A stretch of DNA of 64,000 nt from Microvirga sp. VF16. GTDB lineage: Bacteria; Pseudomonadota; Alphaproteobacteria; Rhizobiales; Beijerinckiaceae. The stretch covers positions 434,001 to 498,000 of the forward strand of contig NZ_CP069358.1 in NCBI RefSeq assembly GCF_016864375.1, read 5' to 3'. The position numbers and the translations under genes were made by a program. Of this stretch, positions 42,857 through 52,410 are shown in pieces (position 1 is the stretch's first letter; each line of letters starts with the position of its first letter). Under the pieces are notes generated by a model. That model worked only from the letters and a program-made list of their open reading frames with translations, was not told where the DNA came from and made no database searches.

Positions 42857-43891
42857 TCAGGTTCTGCCTGAGACTACCCTCTTCCGAATAAGGCCCCACG
42901 ATCGGGCGAGCTGCAGCGACGATGAGATGCCGACATCAAGCATGAACGGTCCGGCGCTTCCCGCTGCGGCCTGAGCTTTCGTGCTGCGCACTGGCGTGCC
43001 GTGGCCCATGCCGTCGATCAGGTACGACTCGATGACTATGTCGCCTTGCTTGTTCGCCCAGGCTCGCCGGCGGTGGCCCCTGACAGACGTTTCCGCAAAG
43101 ACCCCCTCCGGGACACCATGCACGTTGGCCCATTGGCTGAGCAACGCGGCGGCATTGGAAGGCGCAACGGTCCGATCGGCCGTGCCATGCCAGACCGAAA
43201 CCGTCGGCCGCCGTCCGGTATGGGCCGAGGCCGCGCGGACAAGGTCGCCCCATTGCTGGGCGGTGCGGGCCCGAGGTCGCTTCATGGCGGACAGGACCTG
43301 CCGGGAACCCGACGCAGCCCCAAAGGGCAGACCGGCGATGATCCCGCCACCGGCAAAGACCTCAGGATAGGTGGCCAGCATCACCGATGCCATAGCCCCA
43401 CCGGCCGAAAGGCCCGTGATGAAGATCCGTTGAGGGTCAATGCTATGGGTTCTTCGCATGCGGATGATCATCTGGCGGATCGACAACGCCTCGCCCGAGC
43501 CCCGTCGCGCATCGTGGGACTGGAACCAGTTGAAACAGCGGTTGGGGTTGTTGGCGCGGGTCTGCTCGGCATAGACAAGGGCAAAGCCGTGCCGCTTGGC
43601 CAACAGCGACCAGCCGCTGCCCTCGTCGTAGGCCTGAGCGGTCTGCAGGCACCCATGCAGCACTACGACCATCGGTGCTCTGGCGGGTAGCTGCGGCGGA
43701 ACGTAGATCAGCATCTGGAGATTGCCGGGGTTGGACCCGAAGGTATTGATTTCGACGAGCTTGCTCTTCTTAGGCTTGGTCTTGCGGGGCTTGATGACGA
43801 GCTTGCGCGAGGTCGCCGTGACCGTGCGAAGGGTCCTCTGCCATCGGCGCTGAGCCTTCAACAGACGAGCAATCGGAAGCTTCAGTCGCAT
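42857..43891 (-). CDS. PHB depolymerase-family esterase
   Basis: A 344-residue alpha/beta hydrolase of the PHB depolymerase/LpqC-type esterase family. The oxyanion LHGC (about residues 79-82) and the nucleophile serine in GLSAGG (Ser162) are clear; the catalytic histidine is likely in DGMGHGTPV. Related enzymes hydrolyse poly-3-hydroxybutyrate or oligomers, or acetyl-xylan. There is no strong signal peptide: the first 45 residues are basic and could be a targeting segment. Proximity to the phaCAB genes supports a PHB-related role, but substrate is not proven. Confidence 0.8.
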   Translation of the reverse strand: MRLKLPIARLLKAQRRWQRTLRTVTATSRKLVIKPRKTKPKKSKLVEINTFGSNPGNLQMLIYVPPQLPARAPMVVVLHGCLQTAQAYDEGSGWSLLAKRHGFALVYAEQTRANNPNRCFNWFQSHDARRGSGEALSIRQMIIRMRRTHSIDPQRIFITGLSAGGAMASVMLATYPEVFAGGGIIAGLPFGAASGSRQVLSAMKRPRARTAQQWGDLVRAASAHTGRRPTVSVWHGTADRTVAPSNAAALLSQWANVHGVPEGVFAETSVRGHRRRAWANKQGDIVIESYLIDGMGHGTPVRSTKAQAAAGSAGPFMLDVGISSSLQLARSWGLIRKRVVSGRT

Positions 43892-44050
43892 GTCTACCCT
43901 GTAGGAGATTTGCGATGCAGGGCCGCCTCACATGGGGAGTTGCAGGCGATCACGACGGCAGGATTTGTAACAAGCGGCGTTACATTGCTTGGCGGATCCT
44001 TGATATCGGGCTCCCGGCTCGTCAGCCGGGAGCGTTGTCGAAACAGAGCG

Positions 44051-45037
44051 TCAGACGGCACTCCGATCCCGCGCAGGCTGTCCCGCAACAATCCGGCTGG
44101 CATCTTGGGCCACTTGAACCGTCAGTTGCGTCAGGCGCTGGCTGTTGTCGATCATCTGCTCGACGTTTTGACGCACGAGCGCGCTCTGAAGGCGGATGAC
44201 ATCCGGCATCGACCGGCAGGTCAGAAGGTCAATCCCACTCTCGACGTTCTTCAGCAGACGCTCCTGGCGCAGACCGAACCATTCCAGCGTAATCGTTCCG
44301 GCTCCGCGGGCTAGGATCCGGTTGGATTGCACAACAGCTTGAACGTGATGCGAGGCCTGATCGAGCCACGTTAGAGCCTCCGGGATCTGACGCTTGGACG
44401 TCTCAACGACGCTGTCGACGATCTCAGAAGCGGCATGCAGATTGGCCTCGACTGTCTCGTGGACCTCCTGCCCCCCGTCCTGGACGGCCTCGGCGGCGGC
44501 CTCAACCACTGCCAGCAAGGTCCCACCTGCGTCCGACACCGCTGCGGCCTGCTTGCGCCCGCGCCTGGTGCGTCGCGGTTCGCCGGCAGCCCGGCGGATC
44601 GCCTCGGCTTCAGCGATCTCCTCCTCGACCTTCTCGACGACAGCCTCGACCTCATCCTCGTCCAGGACCTTCAACACCACGGGCAGCAACTCGTCCTTGT
44701 CGTTGCGGATGTGCTGCTGGAACACCTGTCTCAGCTCTGCCACCTTGGCCAGGAACGCATCGCTGTCCTTTGGCGTTGCCATGAGGTCGCTCAGGAGGAC
44801 CCTGGTCTGCTGATTGTCATCGCGGGCGCCACGAACGAGATCAGCGGTCTCAGGATGCTTCTCCAGCACCGGAAGGAGGTGCTGTTCCTGCAGACTGGCG
44901 AGGAGTTCCAGTTCTTGGCTGAGGGCTGCGAGCAGCTGTTCGCGAGCGTCGACAGCCTCGTTGGCAGTGGCCAGCAACTGGGCAAAAAGTTCGTTGGCTT
45001 TATCGGGCGGTGTTTGGCCGATGGTTCGATTGGGCAT
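44051..45037 (-). CDS. Hemerythrin-like/phasin-like fusion protein, copy 1
   Basis: A 328-residue protein. The first 125 residues are a helical bundle with HHE/hemerythrin-type pairs: LLASLQEQHLLPVLEKH and VFQQHIRNDKDELLPV. The usual full set of His/Glu/Asp iron ligands is not evident, so iron binding is uncertain. The second half (residues about 160-310) is a helical stretch resembling phasin proteins that coat PHB granules (e.g. TWLDQASHHVQAVVQSN). It starts at the ATG at 45037 with GAGGA close by; the paralogue at 50460 has the same start context. It is divergent from the phasin gene, with two palindromes between. Confidence 0.65.
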   Translation of the reverse strand: MPNRTIGQTPPDKANELFAQLLATANEAVDAREQLLAALSQELELLASLQEQHLLPVLEKHPETADLVRGARDDNQQTRVLLSDLMATPKDSDAFLAKVAELRQVFQQHIRNDKDELLPVVLKVLDEDEVEAVVEKVEEEIAEAEAIRRAAGEPRRTRRGRKQAAAVSDAGGTLLAVVEAAAEAVQDGGQEVHETVEANLHAASEIVDSVVETSKRQIPEALTWLDQASHHVQAVVQSNRILARGAGTITLEWFGLRQERLLKNVESGIDLLTCRSMPDVIRLQSALVRQNVEQMIDNSQRLTQLTVQVAQDASRIVAGQPARDRSAV

Positions 45038-45210
45038 CATTCCTCGCAAAATGGCTGGAGGATCCTGCATCGTCCGCAGAGGGCCTGCAGCGGTAGCGGT
45101 CTGGATCTCTCCAAGGGGTGAAAGAACGCCGGACAGGCACGCAGAACTGGGCAGGCAGGCTTCGTGAACACGAATGGAGGCCAGGTTATTGCTCCGCTCA
45201 CGAGGCTTCA

Positions 45211-45230
45211 ACTGCATACTGCAGTGCAGC
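45211..45230. promoter_or_regulatory. TGC-rich repeat upstream of hemerythrin-phasin gene
   Basis: The sequence ACTGCATACTGCAGTGCAGC carries several TGCA/CTGCAG elements. Similar TGC-rich motifs are known PhaR targets in PHB regulation. This lies about 175 bp upstream of the fusion-protein start. Binding is inferred. Confidence 0.35.
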
Positions 45231-45285
45231 ATGACAGAGCAAGTGTTGTAGCCGGCGCAGCCTTAAACAATTAGAAAATGACTCG

Positions 45286-45302
45286 ATTGTGCGGTGCACA
45301 AT
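45286..45302. promoter_or_regulatory. Palindromic operator, site 1
   Basis: ATTGTGC-GGT-GCACAAT is a perfect 7+3+7 inverted repeat. It lies just upstream of the putative -35 hexamer of the phasin promoter. The TGCA core recalls PhaR sites. Confidence 0.6.
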
Positions 45303-45316
45303 TTTACTTGACTTTC

Positions 45317-45333
45317 ATTGTGCGATGCACAAT
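45317..45333. promoter_or_regulatory. Palindromic operator, site 2, inside the phasin promoter
   Basis: ATTGTGC-GAT-GCACAAT is a perfect copy of site 1, 31 bp away centre to centre (about three helical turns). It lies between the candidate -35 TTGACT (45308-45313) and -10 AATAAA (45331-45336), so a bound repressor would block RNA polymerase. Repression of phasins by PhaR until PHB is present is known in other bacteria. Confidence 0.65.
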
Positions 45334-45400
45334 AAACAACCAGCCGAAGCATTGCCCGGCTAACCTGTCAGAGGGCACTTGCCCGCATCGGAGAACTTGT

Positions 45401-45769
45401 ATGAACCAGCAGCTTGAAGCCGTTCAGAAGCTCGGCAAAGACGGTTTTGATGCCACCGTGAAGGCATTTGAGGTTGCGTCCGCCGGCACCAACGCGATCG
45501 TTGTTGAAACCACTGATTACGCCAAGAAGTCGTTTGAGCAGAGTGCGTCCACCTTTGAGAAGCTCGTCGGCGTCAAGTCGCTCGACAAGGCGATCGAGGT
45601 TCAAACCGACTACGTGAAGAGCGCCTATGAAGGCTTCGTTGCCCAGTCGGCGAAGACCCGTGAACTCTATGCCAAGCTGGCGCAGGACAGCTTTGCGCCG
45701 TTCACCGCTCTCTACTCGACCGCGCAGTCGACCTTCGCCTCCGCGAAGCCCGCGGCCCGCACGAAGTAA
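45401..45769 (+). CDS. phaP: Phasin family protein
   Basis: A 122-residue helical, amphipathic protein: VKAFEVASAGTNAIVVETTDY and FEQSASTFEKLVGVKSLDKA match phasin-2 proteins. Phasins coat PHB granules and set their number and size. The ATG at 45401 is the family's start; the earlier in-frame ATG lies upstream of the promoter palindromes. Strong terminator downstream; single gene. Confidence 0.9.
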   Translation: MNQQLEAVQKLGKDGFDATVKAFEVASAGTNAIVVETTDYAKKSFEQSASTFEKLVGVKSLDKAIEVQTDYVKSAYEGFVAQSAKTRELYAKLAQDSFAPFTALYSTAQSTFASAKPAARTK

Positions 45770-45794
45770 CAACAGATTTCGGCAGCCTGCTTTC

Positions 45795-45822
45795 AACGCC
45801 TGGCCGTAAGGCCAGGCGTTTT
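45795..45822 (+). terminator. Terminator after the phasin gene
   Basis: AACGCCTGGCC (45795-45805) pairs perfectly with GGCCAGGCGTT (45810-45820) around GTAA, followed by TT. It may serve the convergent phaB transcript too. Confidence 0.75.
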
Positions 45823-45928
45823 GCGCTGTCATAGGGTTCTGGACACGTGGGAGCGATGGGGGCATCAGGTCTCTTTTTCCAGGGCAGCGGTGATCCCAGA
45901 GAAGCTCACTCCAGGATCGCCCGCTCGG

Positions 45929-46654
45929 TCAGGCCATGTACTGCCCGCCGTTGACGGATAGGGTCGAACCGGTGACGAAGCCGGCCTCGTCGGCGGCGAG
46001 GAAGAGCACGCTGCGCGCGATCTCCTCCGCCTCGCCGAGGCGGCCGACGGGAATGAGCGGCAGGATCTTCGCCTTCAGCACCTCTTCGGGCACGGCCTTC
46101 ACCATTTCTGTGGCGATGTAGCCCGGCGCGATCACGTTGACGGTGACGCCCTTGTTGGCATTTTCCTGCGCCAGTGCCTTGGCGAAGCCGATCACGCCCG
46201 CTTTGGCGGCGGAATAGTTCGCCTGCCCCATCTGGCCCTTCTGGCCGTTGATGGAGGAGATGATGATGATGCGCCCAAATCCGCGCTCGCGCATGCCCTC
46301 GATCACCGGGCGCGTGCAGGTGAACATGGAATCGAGATTGGTGCGGATGACGGCGGACCACTGATCGAAGGTCATCTTGTGGAACATGCCGTCGCGGGTG
46401 ATGCCGGCGTTGTTGACCAGGATGTCGACCGGTCCGAGTTCGGCCGCCACCGCCTTGATCCCGCTCTCGCAGGAGGCGGCGTCGGAGACGTCGAACTTGA
46501 AGACCGGAATGCCGGTCTCAGCTTTGAACTGGTTGGCGGCTTCGTCATTGCCGCCGTAATTCGCGGCAACCGTGTAGCCTGCGTCTTTCAAGCCTTTCGA
46601 GATCGCGGCACCGATGCCGCGGGTGCCACCGGTGACCAATGCAACGCGCGCCAT
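45929..46654 (-). CDS. phaB: Acetoacetyl-CoA reductase
   Basis: A 241-residue short-chain dehydrogenase that reduces acetoacetyl-CoA to (R)-3-hydroxybutyryl-CoA with NADPH, the second step of PHB synthesis. Cofactor motif TGGTRGIG (8-15), NNAG (81-84), catalytic Ser134, Tyr147 and Lys151 (YSAAK). Identified as PhaB by the start MARVALVTGGTRGIG, the MFHKMTFDQW segment and its place beside phaA and phaC. The ATG at 46654 is chosen over 46762, which overlaps phaA. Confidence 0.95.
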   Translation of the reverse strand: MARVALVTGGTRGIGAAISKGLKDAGYTVAANYGGNDEAANQFKAETGIPVFKFDVSDAASCESGIKAVAAELGPVDILVNNAGITRDGMFHKMTFDQWSAVIRTNLDSMFTCTRPVIEGMRERGFGRIIIISSINGQKGQMGQANYSAAKAGVIGFAKALAQENANKGVTVNVIAPGYIATEMVKAVPEEVLKAKILPLIPVGRLGEAEEIARSVLFLAADEAGFVTGSTLSVNGGQYMA

Positions 46655-46746
46655 GTGATTCTCCTTCTGACGGTTCATCCCTGGGGATCGCTCTGGATCC
46701 CATGTCAAAGCAGCCCGGGTTGATCCCGGGCTGCTGATCGTTGGTC

Positions 46747-47919
46747 TTACCGCTCGAGGCACATGGCGACGCCCATGCCGCCGCCGATGCAGAGAGTGGC
46801 CAGGCCCTTCTTGGCGTTGCGCCGGCCCATCTCGTGCAACAGGGTCACGAGCACGCGGGCGCCCGAGGCGCCGATCGGATGGCCGATGGCGATGGCGCCG
46901 CCATTCACGTTCACGATCGACGGATCCCAGCCCATGTCTTTGTTGACCGCGAGCGCCTGGGCCGCGAAGGCCTCGTTCGCTTCGACGAGCTCAAGATCGG
47001 ACACCTTCCAGCCGGCCTTTTCCAGCGCCTTGCGCGAGGACGGGATCGGGCCGGTGCCCATGATCGCCGGATCGACGCCGGCGGTCGCCCAGGAGGCGAT
47101 GCGGGCAAGCGGGGTCAGGCCGCGCTTCTCGGCCTCGGCCTCCGTCATCAGCACGATGGCGGCCGCGCCGTCATTGATGCCCGAGGCATTGCCGGCCGTG
47201 ACCGTGCCGTCCTTCGAGAAAGCCGGCCGCAGCTTGGCGAGAGACTCGACGGTGGTGCCGGCGCGGATGTACTCGTCCTGATCGACCACGATGTCGCCCT
47301 TGCGGGTCGCGATCGTCACCGGCGTAATCTCGTCCTTGAAGCGGCCTTCCTTCTGCGCCGCCTCGGCCTTGTTCTGGGAGGCGGTGGCAAACTGATCCTG
47401 CTCCTCGCGGGTGAGCTGCCAGCGCTGGGCCACGTTCTCGGCGGTGTTGCCCATGTGGTAGCCGTTGAAGGCGTCCATCAGGCCGTCTTTCAGCATGGTG
47501 TCGACGAGCTTGAAGTCGCCCATCTTGGTGCCGGCGCGCATATGCGCGGCGTGCGGCGCCAGCGACATCGATTCCTGGCCGCCGGCCACGATGATGCTGG
47601 CATCGCCGTTGGCGATCTGCTGCATGCCGATGGCGACCGTGCGCAGGCCGGAGCCGCAGAGCTGGTTGAGCGCCCAGGCGGTCTTGTCCTGCGGCACGCC
47701 ACCGGCCATGGCGGCCTGCCGGGCCGGGTTCTGGCCCTGGCCGGCAGTGAGGATCTGGCCGAGGATGACCTCGTCCACGTCCCCGCCTTCGACCTTGGCG
47801 CGCTCGAGGGCCGCCCTGATGGCAACCGCGCCGAGCTCATGGGCCGGCGTGTTGGCGAAGGCGCCGTTGAACGAGCCGACGGGGGTGCGCGCCGCGCCGA
47901 CAATGACGATGGAAGTCAT
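46747..47919 (-). CDS. phaA: Acetyl-CoA acetyltransferase (beta-ketothiolase)
   Basis: A 390-residue thiolase that joins two acetyl-CoA into acetoacetyl-CoA, the first step of PHB synthesis. The acyl-binding Cys88 is in NQLCGSG. The GHPIGASGARVL motif holds the catalytic His (about 348), and the second Cys is in CIGGGMG near the end. Start at 47919 (MTSIVIVGAARTPVG). It ends 92 bp before phaB and starts 36 bp after phaC, so the three are one operon, phaC-phaA-phaB. Confidence 0.96.
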   Translation of the reverse strand: MTSIVIVGAARTPVGSFNGAFANTPAHELGAVAIRAALERAKVEGGDVDEVILGQILTAGQGQNPARQAAMAGGVPQDKTAWALNQLCGSGLRTVAIGMQQIANGDASIIVAGGQESMSLAPHAAHMRAGTKMGDFKLVDTMLKDGLMDAFNGYHMGNTAENVAQRWQLTREEQDQFATASQNKAEAAQKEGRFKDEITPVTIATRKGDIVVDQDEYIRAGTTVESLAKLRPAFSKDGTVTAGNASGINDGAAAIVLMTEAEAEKRGLTPLARIASWATAGVDPAIMGTGPIPSSRKALEKAGWKVSDLELVEANEAFAAQALAVNKDMGWDPSIVNVNGGAIAIGHPIGASGARVLVTLLHEMGRRNAKKGLATLCIGGGMGVAMCLER

Positions 47920-47955
47920 GGGATCCTCTTTCATGGTGTTGTGCAGGAAATTGCT

Positions 47956-49767
47956 TCAAGCTGCCCGCACGTAGCGGCCGGGCGCATCTTCGATCGGGGT
48001 GAGCTTGCCCGCGCCGATTACCCGTGCTTTGGCCCGTTTGCGGTCCTGCGCCTCGACCCAAGCCTGCCAGTGCGGCCACCAGGATCCGGGATGCTCCTCC
48101 GCCTGTTCAAGCCACCTCTCAAGGGAATTCTCGGGCGCCCCGCCAGTCCAGTACTGATAGCGCCCGCGAGACGGCGGGTTGATAACCCCGGCGATGTGCC
48201 CGGAGCCCGCCAATACGAAGGTCACCGGGCCGCCCAGGCGCCCTGCTCCGGCAAACACCGACTGCGGTGGTGCAATATGGTCCTCGCGCGCTGCGAGGTG
48301 GTAGACCGGAAGCGTGATGGCTGAGAGATCGAGTTGGATGCCGCCAAACTCCATCCGGCCCTCTGACAGATCGTTCTGCAGATAGCAGCGCCGCAGATAG
48401 AAGCTGTGGTTGGCGGCTGGCATTCGGGTTGCGTCCGAGTTCCAGTACAGCAGGTCGAAGGGCAGCGGCTCCTGGCCCCTCTGGTAGACGTTGACGATGT
48501 AGGGCCAGATCAGATCGTTGGAGCGCAGCAGATTGAAGATCGTGGCCATCTTGCTGCTGTCGAGATAGCCGCGCTGCGCCATGTCACGCTCGATCGCCCG
48601 GATCTGCTCCTCGTCCGAGAACACCCTCAGGTCGCCGGCCTGCTTGAAGTCGACCTGCGTGGTGAAGAACGTTGCGCTCTTGATCCGCGAATCACCTGTT
48701 GCCGCCATGTAGGCCAGCGTTGCCGACAGCAACGTCCCGCCGACGCAATAGCCGACGGCATTCACGGCCTTCTCACCGGTGGCCCGTTCGACAGCATCCA
48801 GGGCCTCGAAGACGCCCTCGCGCATATAGTCCTCGAACGACTTGTCGGCGACGCTCTCGTCCGGATTGACCCAGGAGATGATGAACACGGTGTGCCCCTG
48901 ATCCACGGCCCACCGGATAAACGACTTCTCGGGATTGAGATCGAGGATGTAGAACTTGTTGATCCAGGGTGGCACGATCAGCAACGGCCGCTTGAGCACC
49001 TTTTCAGTCGTGGGGGCATACTGGATCAGCTGCATCAGGGCATTCTGATAAACTACCTTGCCTGGGGTAATCGCCAGATTGCGGCCAACCTCGAACTGAG
49101 TGGGATCGGTCTGGCGGATCTTGAGCTGCCCTCCCCCGCGCTCGATGTCCTCGGCCAGCAGCTGCATGCCGCGCACGAGGTTCTCGCCGTCTGAGGCGAA
49201 GGTCTCGCGCAGAAGTTCTGGATTGGTGAACACCCAGTTCGATGGCGCCAGCGCGTTGATGATCTGCCTGGTGTAGAAGCGGGCCTTGCGCTGTGCTTCC
49301 GGATCGAGTCCCTCTGTGGCCTCGACCAACTGCTCGGCCCAACGAGAGGTAATGAGATAGGACTGCCGCATGGCATCGAAGAACTGATGCTCGGTCCAGG
49401 CCGGATCCTTGAAGCGGGCGTCCTTGGGAGTGGACGGAGCGGATTCATCACCACCCATGCCCAGCGTCTGCCGCACGGATGAATTCCAGAGATCGACGTA
49501 GGCCTGCCAGAGTTTGGATTGCGCTTCGATGAGGGTTCCTGGCTGAGCCACCAAAGCCCGTTGTACCTGTGCGAAGGTGTGTAGAGCCGGTGTGACATTG
49601 TCAGCCTGCGCCAGCGGTCCAAGTGTGCCGATCTGCGGCTGGATGTAGGCTGTGGCGGCCTTGCCGGCCTCAGTCACCAGACGGGCCATGTTGCCTGCGA
49701 AGCGGTAGGGATCCGTCATCGCAAATCCCGAATTCACCACGGCCCCAGATTGTCTGTCAGTGGTCAA
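47956..49767 (-). CDS. phaC: Class I polyhydroxyalkanoate synthase
   Basis: A 603-residue enzyme that polymerises hydroxyacyl-CoA into PHB on the granule surface. The lipase-like box reads GYCVGG with the nucleophile Cys341; the catalytic Asp496 (EDHIAP) and His524 (SGHIAG) complete the triad. Length and the N-terminal domain fit class I synthases. First gene of the operon with phaA and phaB. Confidence 0.97.
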   Translation of the reverse strand: MTTDRQSGAVVNSGFAMTDPYRFAGNMARLVTEAGKAATAYIQPQIGTLGPLAQADNVTPALHTFAQVQRALVAQPGTLIEAQSKLWQAYVDLWNSSVRQTLGMGGDESAPSTPKDARFKDPAWTEHQFFDAMRQSYLITSRWAEQLVEATEGLDPEAQRKARFYTRQIINALAPSNWVFTNPELLRETFASDGENLVRGMQLLAEDIERGGGQLKIRQTDPTQFEVGRNLAITPGKVVYQNALMQLIQYAPTTEKVLKRPLLIVPPWINKFYILDLNPEKSFIRWAVDQGHTVFIISWVNPDESVADKSFEDYMREGVFEALDAVERATGEKAVNAVGYCVGGTLLSATLAYMAATGDSRIKSATFFTTQVDFKQAGDLRVFSDEEQIRAIERDMAQRGYLDSSKMATIFNLLRSNDLIWPYIVNVYQRGQEPLPFDLLYWNSDATRMPAANHSFYLRRCYLQNDLSEGRMEFGGIQLDLSAITLPVYHLAAREDHIAPPQSVFAGAGRLGGPVTFVLAGSGHIAGVINPPSRGRYQYWTGGAPENSLERWLEQAEEHPGSWWPHWQAWVEAQDRKRAKARVIGAGKLTPIEDAPGRYVRAA

Positions 49768-50459
49768 AGGCAGCCTCCTGATGTTGCCCGGATCCGACGC
49801 AAGTCGTTATTGCCCTGATGCGAAGTGGATTATGCGAGGTCACCGCGTCACTGCGAGCATGAGCGGACGACAACGTCGTTCCCCGGGCTTGATCAGCAGG
49901 TGGACGTTCATGCCACATCCAAGCAATGCCTGCCGAGTAGCGACGCCACCGATGATGGGCCTGACACAGGACGAACGGATGCGGCTAGGTGGCGGGGAAA
50001 CTGGGAAATGCCTGCAAGGTAACGAAGCGTCTCGTCGTGTGGGTCGCAGAATCTCGTGCGGTCATGAGCCTTCCTGATCACGTCTTACCTTGGGGAGCTA
50101 ACCTCACACGAAAGAAACGAGTATGTCTGTCTGCAATCCGACACAGCAGGAAAGGAATTTCGCTGGCAGTGTCATAAAATCTTCATACGACAGTCTATTC
50201 GCAGACTGGATGTCCTTCATTGGATCAGGTTCAGTAGCCTGCGTGACAGGCAACGACCCTTCGTCAATTACTGCAGAGCAATTTGTTAGGACATTTTGAT
50301 GGAGCGCGAGGCGCAGGGGCCTGTCACGCAAAAGAGGAATTGAGGTGTGACGAGACTAAATTCTGCACTTGGCAATGCTGCCGACGAGCGAGACACGTCA
50401 GACGGGTAAGCACTCCCAGCCGAAGCTGGGTGCGCAGCCTGACCACTCAAAATCGGGTT
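49768..50459. other. Intergenic, nothing certain
   Basis: About 690 bp. It must contain the phaC promoter. An AT-rich 58-codon frame at 50123-50299 on the plus strand is not convincing. Confidence 0.4.
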
Positions 50460-51449
50460 CTAGGCGACGCGGCTGACCCGGGCGGCGGTTTTCTCGACCT
50501 GCCTGGTCACGGTGCGTGCGGCCTCGTCCGCCATTGCGATCGTGAGCTCGGCAATGCGCCGGCTGTTCTCGACCGTCTGCTCCAGGTTGTCGCGCAGCAA
50601 TGAGCTGTGCACCTCGACGAAGTCCGTCACCGACCGGCAGCGGGCGAGGGCCTGCAGGCCGTCGAAGTTGCGCTGCAGGCGCTTCTGGCTGCGGTCGACC
50701 ACCTCGCGCGAGGCGTCCTGGAGACCACGGGCCAAAACAGTCCCGGACTGTGCGGCCGCCCGGAGATTGTGTGCCGCCTCTTCGCTCAACCCCAGGGCAT
50801 CACCGTCGACACGGCCAAAGATCTGCAGGCTTTGGCCAGTTGTGCGGCGGCTCAGTTCTGACAATGCGCCGAAGCTGGTCTCCACCGCCTCCTGCATGGC
50901 CCGCGCCATGGTTTGAGAGCCTTCCACGCTGGCCCGCAGCGTGTCCGCCACGTCCTCCGTCACGCGCTGAACGGCTTCGGTCTGCTCACGGGTCCGGCGG
51001 CTATCGGCACGTTTCATGTCATCAATGGTAGCCATCTCATCCTCCACTCTCTCGACCATGGCGTTGGCATCCTCGTCGCTCAGAACCTTGAGCACGGCGG
51101 GAAGCAGCTCCTTCCTGTCGTCGCGGATGTGCTGCTGGAACACGTTCCGCAGCTCGGTCACTTGGCTGATGAACTCAGCACTGTTCTTCATGCGCTCCAA
51201 CTCGCTGAGGAGTGCGGCCGTTTCTTCATTGTCAGTGATAGCCTCCCGCAGGAGATCGTGCATTCCGTGCCGCGTCAGCACCGGAAAGAGGTGTTCTTCC
51301 TGGAGGGTGGCGAGAAGCTCCAGCTCTTCCTTCAGCTCCGCCAACAGCCGCTCGCGGGTTTTGACCGCAGTGTCAGAGGTCGCGAGAAGCTTGTCGAAGA
51401 GCTCATTTGCCTTGTCCGGCGGAGCCTGGCTGAGCCGTCCGTTCGTCAT
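50460..51449 (-). CDS. Hemerythrin-like/phasin-like fusion protein, copy 2
   Basis: A 329-residue paralogue of the protein at 44051. Both begin with P-DKANELF and contain HLFPVL/HLLPVL and FQQHIR-D-ELLP-VLKVL, then a phasin-like helical half (e.g. LQDASREVVDRSQKRLQRNFDGLQ). The start at 51449 has GAGGA seven bases ahead. Position between phaC and a patatin-like hydrolase, together with the first copy, flanks the PHB operon on both sides. It is separated from phaC by the 690-bp gap. Confidence 0.65.
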   Translation of the reverse strand: MTNGRLSQAPPDKANELFDKLLATSDTAVKTRERLLAELKEELELLATLQEEHLFPVLTRHGMHDLLREAITDNEETAALLSELERMKNSAEFISQVTELRNVFQQHIRDDRKELLPAVLKVLSDEDANAMVERVEDEMATIDDMKRADSRRTREQTEAVQRVTEDVADTLRASVEGSQTMARAMQEAVETSFGALSELSRRTTGQSLQIFGRVDGDALGLSEEAAHNLRAAAQSGTVLARGLQDASREVVDRSQKRLQRNFDGLQALARCRSVTDFVEVHSSLLRDNLEQTVENSRRIAELTIAMADEAARTVTRQVEKTAARVSRVA

Positions 51450-52410
51450 TGTTCCTCACAAGAGATGAAAGCGACAGTCTCAAGCGCTGTAGGTTGTGCC
51501 ACAGGATGTGACATCTGTATGTCGACTGGACGAAAAAATACGACGCACACCGCACGACCGACAGGGCCATACCTTCGCGCACGCGATCGGCGGCGTGTCT
51601 GGCGGTGACCCGCTCCTCAATCGTCAGGACGTTTGTCCCTGAACCCCGGCCGCTCGCGGAGCGACCCGTTCTTGCTGTTCTTAACGCAGGTTAATTCGTC
51701 AATGATGACCAAGGTTCCACGCTCTGTCGTGCGGCAAAGCGGATTGCGCTGCGCAAGCGGCCATTGCGAGAAGTCTCTGATCTTTCGACCCGCGTGGACA
51801 GGAGATGGCCGGCAGATCATACCCGAGCAAGGTTATTGCTTCTCGTGCTGGTGAAGTGTGCCCTGTCGTTCTTGTTTCGTGAACAAAGGAGCACTGGAAA
51901 GCCGTTCGATCTCCATCCGCACATCAGTGGGGACCAGCTTGCCGTCGAAACAACTTGAAGTCGCGTGTTGTTGCCCGGAAAGGCGGTCGCTGCGGTGACT
52001 GATCTCCTTTCCATTCATCAACAACCAAAGGCATGTGCATTCATCGAATCCTATTGTTACAAGCGATATTCAACCAGGCTACGGCACCTTGGGGCGAATT
52101 CATGGCAATTGTGTTCCCAGGAGCAGCCTTCCGGGTTTGACTGAAATCACTGACTGTTCCTTCGGGGGCGTTACGCTTCAATCCGTCCTCTTGGCTAACG
52201 GGATTGCTCGACGCAGCGTCAGGGCGCCCTTGCGTTCCGTTGTTCTGCACGATTGGCATCGGCGCAGCAGCGCACTCGTAATATGCAGCGTGATCAGAGA
52301 ACAGGCATTCACCGTTTTGAAATGGGATTTCCTCATGATTGGAGACGGATCAGAATCGTACCACAACGCACATCCTTGAGATCTGAAGCTACATTGCGTG
52401 GTTTGCCTCG
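51450..52410. other. Long intergenic stretch, unexplained
   Basis: About 960 bp. The only frame of note is a 63-codon minus-strand frame (51833-52024), too weak to call. No RNA gene or clear terminator seen. Confidence 0.35.

Noticed and set aside
46741..48324. 527-codon plus-strand frame over phaA
   Set aside because: Antisense of phaA and phaC, His/Arg-rich as expected of a shadow in high-GC DNA.
50123..50299. AT-rich 58-codon plus-strand frame
   Set aside because: Codon use differs from neighbours and there is no clear ribosome site or family; left uncalled.
51833..52024. 63-codon minus-strand frame in the gap before the patatin gene
   Set aside because: Its middle looks vaguely like the N-terminus of some long regulators, but it ends early and I cannot support it.
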